From the NCBI GenBank assembly GCA_030599515.1, contig JAUVNV010000115.1:1-7927 (forward strand): a stretch of DNA of 7,927 bases, in the 5' to 3' direction. Shown here piece by piece: positions 7,250 through 7,927 of this stretch (position 1 is its first letter; each line of letters starts with the position of its first letter). Source of the stretch: Acidimicrobiia bacterium. GTDB lineage: Bacteria; Actinomycetota; Acidimicrobiia; Spongiisociales; UBA5794. The position numbers and the translations under genes are program-made. The notes beneath the pieces were generated by a model. The model was not told the DNA's origin and ran no database searches. It was given only the letters and a program-made list of their open reading frames with translations.

Positions 7250-7279
7250 AACTTAGTCGCTACTCCCTGCGGCGTTGTC
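7250..7279 (-). promoter_or_regulatory. Candidate promoter of the hydroxylase-mocA operon
   Basis: On the minus strand TGACAA (7279-7274... region just inside the repeat edge) is followed 19 bases later by TAAGTT (7255-7250). The last T of TAAGTT is 7 bases from the A of the ATG at 7243, which fits a -10 box driving a leaderless transcript. The 19-base spacer is longer than ideal and the -35 match is partial, so this rests mainly on the -10 box and its position. Confidence 0.35.
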
Positions 7280-7364
7280 AGTAGTCGGTTGTCGGCGGTC
7301 GGATGTCCGCAGCCCGTTCTTGCTACTTGTGTCTTTCTACTTTCTACTTTCTACTTCCTACTGC
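7274..7364. repeat. Composite heptamer array (GTNGTCG-type then CTACTTT-type units)
   Basis: Read in steps of 7 from 7274 on the plus strand the units are GTTGTCA, GTAGTCG, GTTGTCG, GCGGTCG, GATGTCC, GCAGCCC, GTTCTTG, CTACTTG, TGTCTTT, CTACTTT, CTACTTT, CTACTTC, CTACTGC. Two motif families share one unbroken 7-base register over 91 bases. The right end covers the TAG stop codon (7360-7358) and last codon of the amidohydrolase gene. The left end reaches the candidate promoter of the hydroxylase operon. Short plus-strand frames running through it look like by-products of the repeat. Confidence 0.85.
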
Positions 7365-7927
7365 GCCCGAACCAACCGGGCCGCAGCGGCGTTGTGCTTC
7401 TCGATCAGACTCGGCAGATCGACACCGACCAGCTCGCCGTCCTTCACGACCGGGCGTCCGTGGACGTAGTTGTGGTCCACACCGGTCGGTGCGGTGAACA
7501 CGACGGCGGCGACCGGGTCGTGGAGCGCCCCCGCATACTCGATCCGATCGAGCGAGATCGCGATGAAGTCCGCTGCCTTCCCCGGTTCGAGCGAGCCGAC
7601 GTCGTCCCGGCCGAGTACTGCGGCTGAGCCTCGCGTGGCGATCCGGAGCGCTTCGCGGGCGGTGAGGAGGCGGCCGCCTTCGATCGACGGGGCCGCAGCG
7701 AGCCGCGCAAGGAGCATCGCCTGCCGGGCCTCACCGATCAGATGGCTGCCGTCGTTGCTCGCCGAGCCGTCTACGCCGAGACCAAGCCGAACCTCGGACG
7801 CCAGGTAGCGCCGGACGGGAGCGATGCCGGATGCGAGGCGCATGTTCGACGACGGACAGTGGGCAACCCCGGTCCCCGATTCTGCGAGCCTCCCGATCTC
7901 CGCATCGTTGATGTAGATGCCGTGGGC
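7358..7927 (-). CDS. COG0402-type amidohydrolase, C-terminal part (8-oxoguanine/guanine deaminase-like)
   Basis: The frame stays open to the window edge, so 189 C-terminal residues are visible and the N-terminus is missing; the ATG at 7843 is internal. The fragment begins AHGIYINDAEIGRLAE, whose His is the expected beta-5 metal ligand. AHCPSSNMRLASG (22-34), GLGVDGSASND (49-59, metal-binding Asp53), GSLEPGKAADF (111-121) and DHNYVHGRPVVKDGEL (151-166) follow. This block pattern is typical of metal-dependent aminohydrolases acting on purines and triazines, and the HCPSSNM plus VDGSASND pair is closest to my recollection of 8-oxoguanine deaminases, which yield urate and ammonia. Guanine-deaminase, SsnA-like or TrzN-like activity cannot be excluded from this fragment. 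It lies 114 bases upstream of the hydroxylase operon on the same strand, which fits joint purine or N-heterocycle breakdown. Confidence 0.85.
   Translation of the reverse strand, partial: AHGIYINDAEIGRLAESGTGVAHCPSSNMRLASGIAPVRRYLASEVRLGLGVDGSASNDGSHLIGEARQAMLLARLAAAPSIEGGRLLTAREALRIATRGSAAVLGRDDVGSLEPGKAADFIAISLDRIEYAGALHDPVAAVVFTAPTGVDHNYVHGRPVVKDGELVGVDLPSLIEKHNAAAARLVRAQ

Noticed and set aside
7274..7364. CRISPR array
   Set aside because: Units are only 7 bases with no spacers, so they are simple tandem repeats.
6578..7627. Plus-strand frame (349 codons) spanning the FAD subunit, gap and amidohydrolase end
   Set aside because: It is antisense to two well-supported genes and runs through the repeat array; no domain or start signal supports it.

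Overview
The window is GC-rich and densely coded, with GTG/ATG starts and ATGA overlaps between neighbouring genes. Protein sequences and codon use suggest a high-GC bacterium, most likely an actinomycete-type lineage (for example Acidimicrobiia-like). This is an inference; there is no rRNA or marker gene here to settle it.

Layout. On the plus strand, positions 3-518 hold the 3' end of a class I PLP-dependent aminotransferase. Everything else is on the minus strand. Read in its own direction of transcription (right to left) it runs: the C-terminal part of a COG0402-type amidohydrolase resembling 8-oxoguanine/guanine-type deaminases (7927-7358, cut by the window edge); a three-gene molybdenum hydroxylase operon in the order FAD subunit (7243-6443), 2x[2Fe-2S] subunit (6446-5985) and molybdopterin subunit (5988-3769); a MocA-like molybdenum cofactor cytidylyltransferase (3765-3121); and, after a 184-base gap, a large transketolase-family protein (2936-618) that converges on the aminotransferase.

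How the genes work together. The hydroxylase subunits overlap by 4 bases at both junctions and mocA begins 3 bases after the large subunit, so all four are probably one coupled transcript that makes the enzyme and its cytosine-dinucleotide cofactor. The amidohydrolase upstream suggests purine or N-heterocycle catabolism: deaminate a purine, then hydroxylate it. However, the large subunit has Asn where xanthine dehydrogenases have a substrate-binding Arg, so the true substrate may not be xanthine. The transketolase keeps most catalytic residues but is long and has GEG in place of the thiamine-diphosphate GDG motif.

Most unusual structure. All three sizeable intergenic gaps (519-617, 2937-3120, 7244-7357) carry short tandem arrays with a 7-base period, in three sequence families. 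In the third gap two families follow one another in a single unbroken 7-base register that runs across the stop codon of the amidohydrolase. No phage, transposon, CRISPR, tRNA or rRNA was seen.
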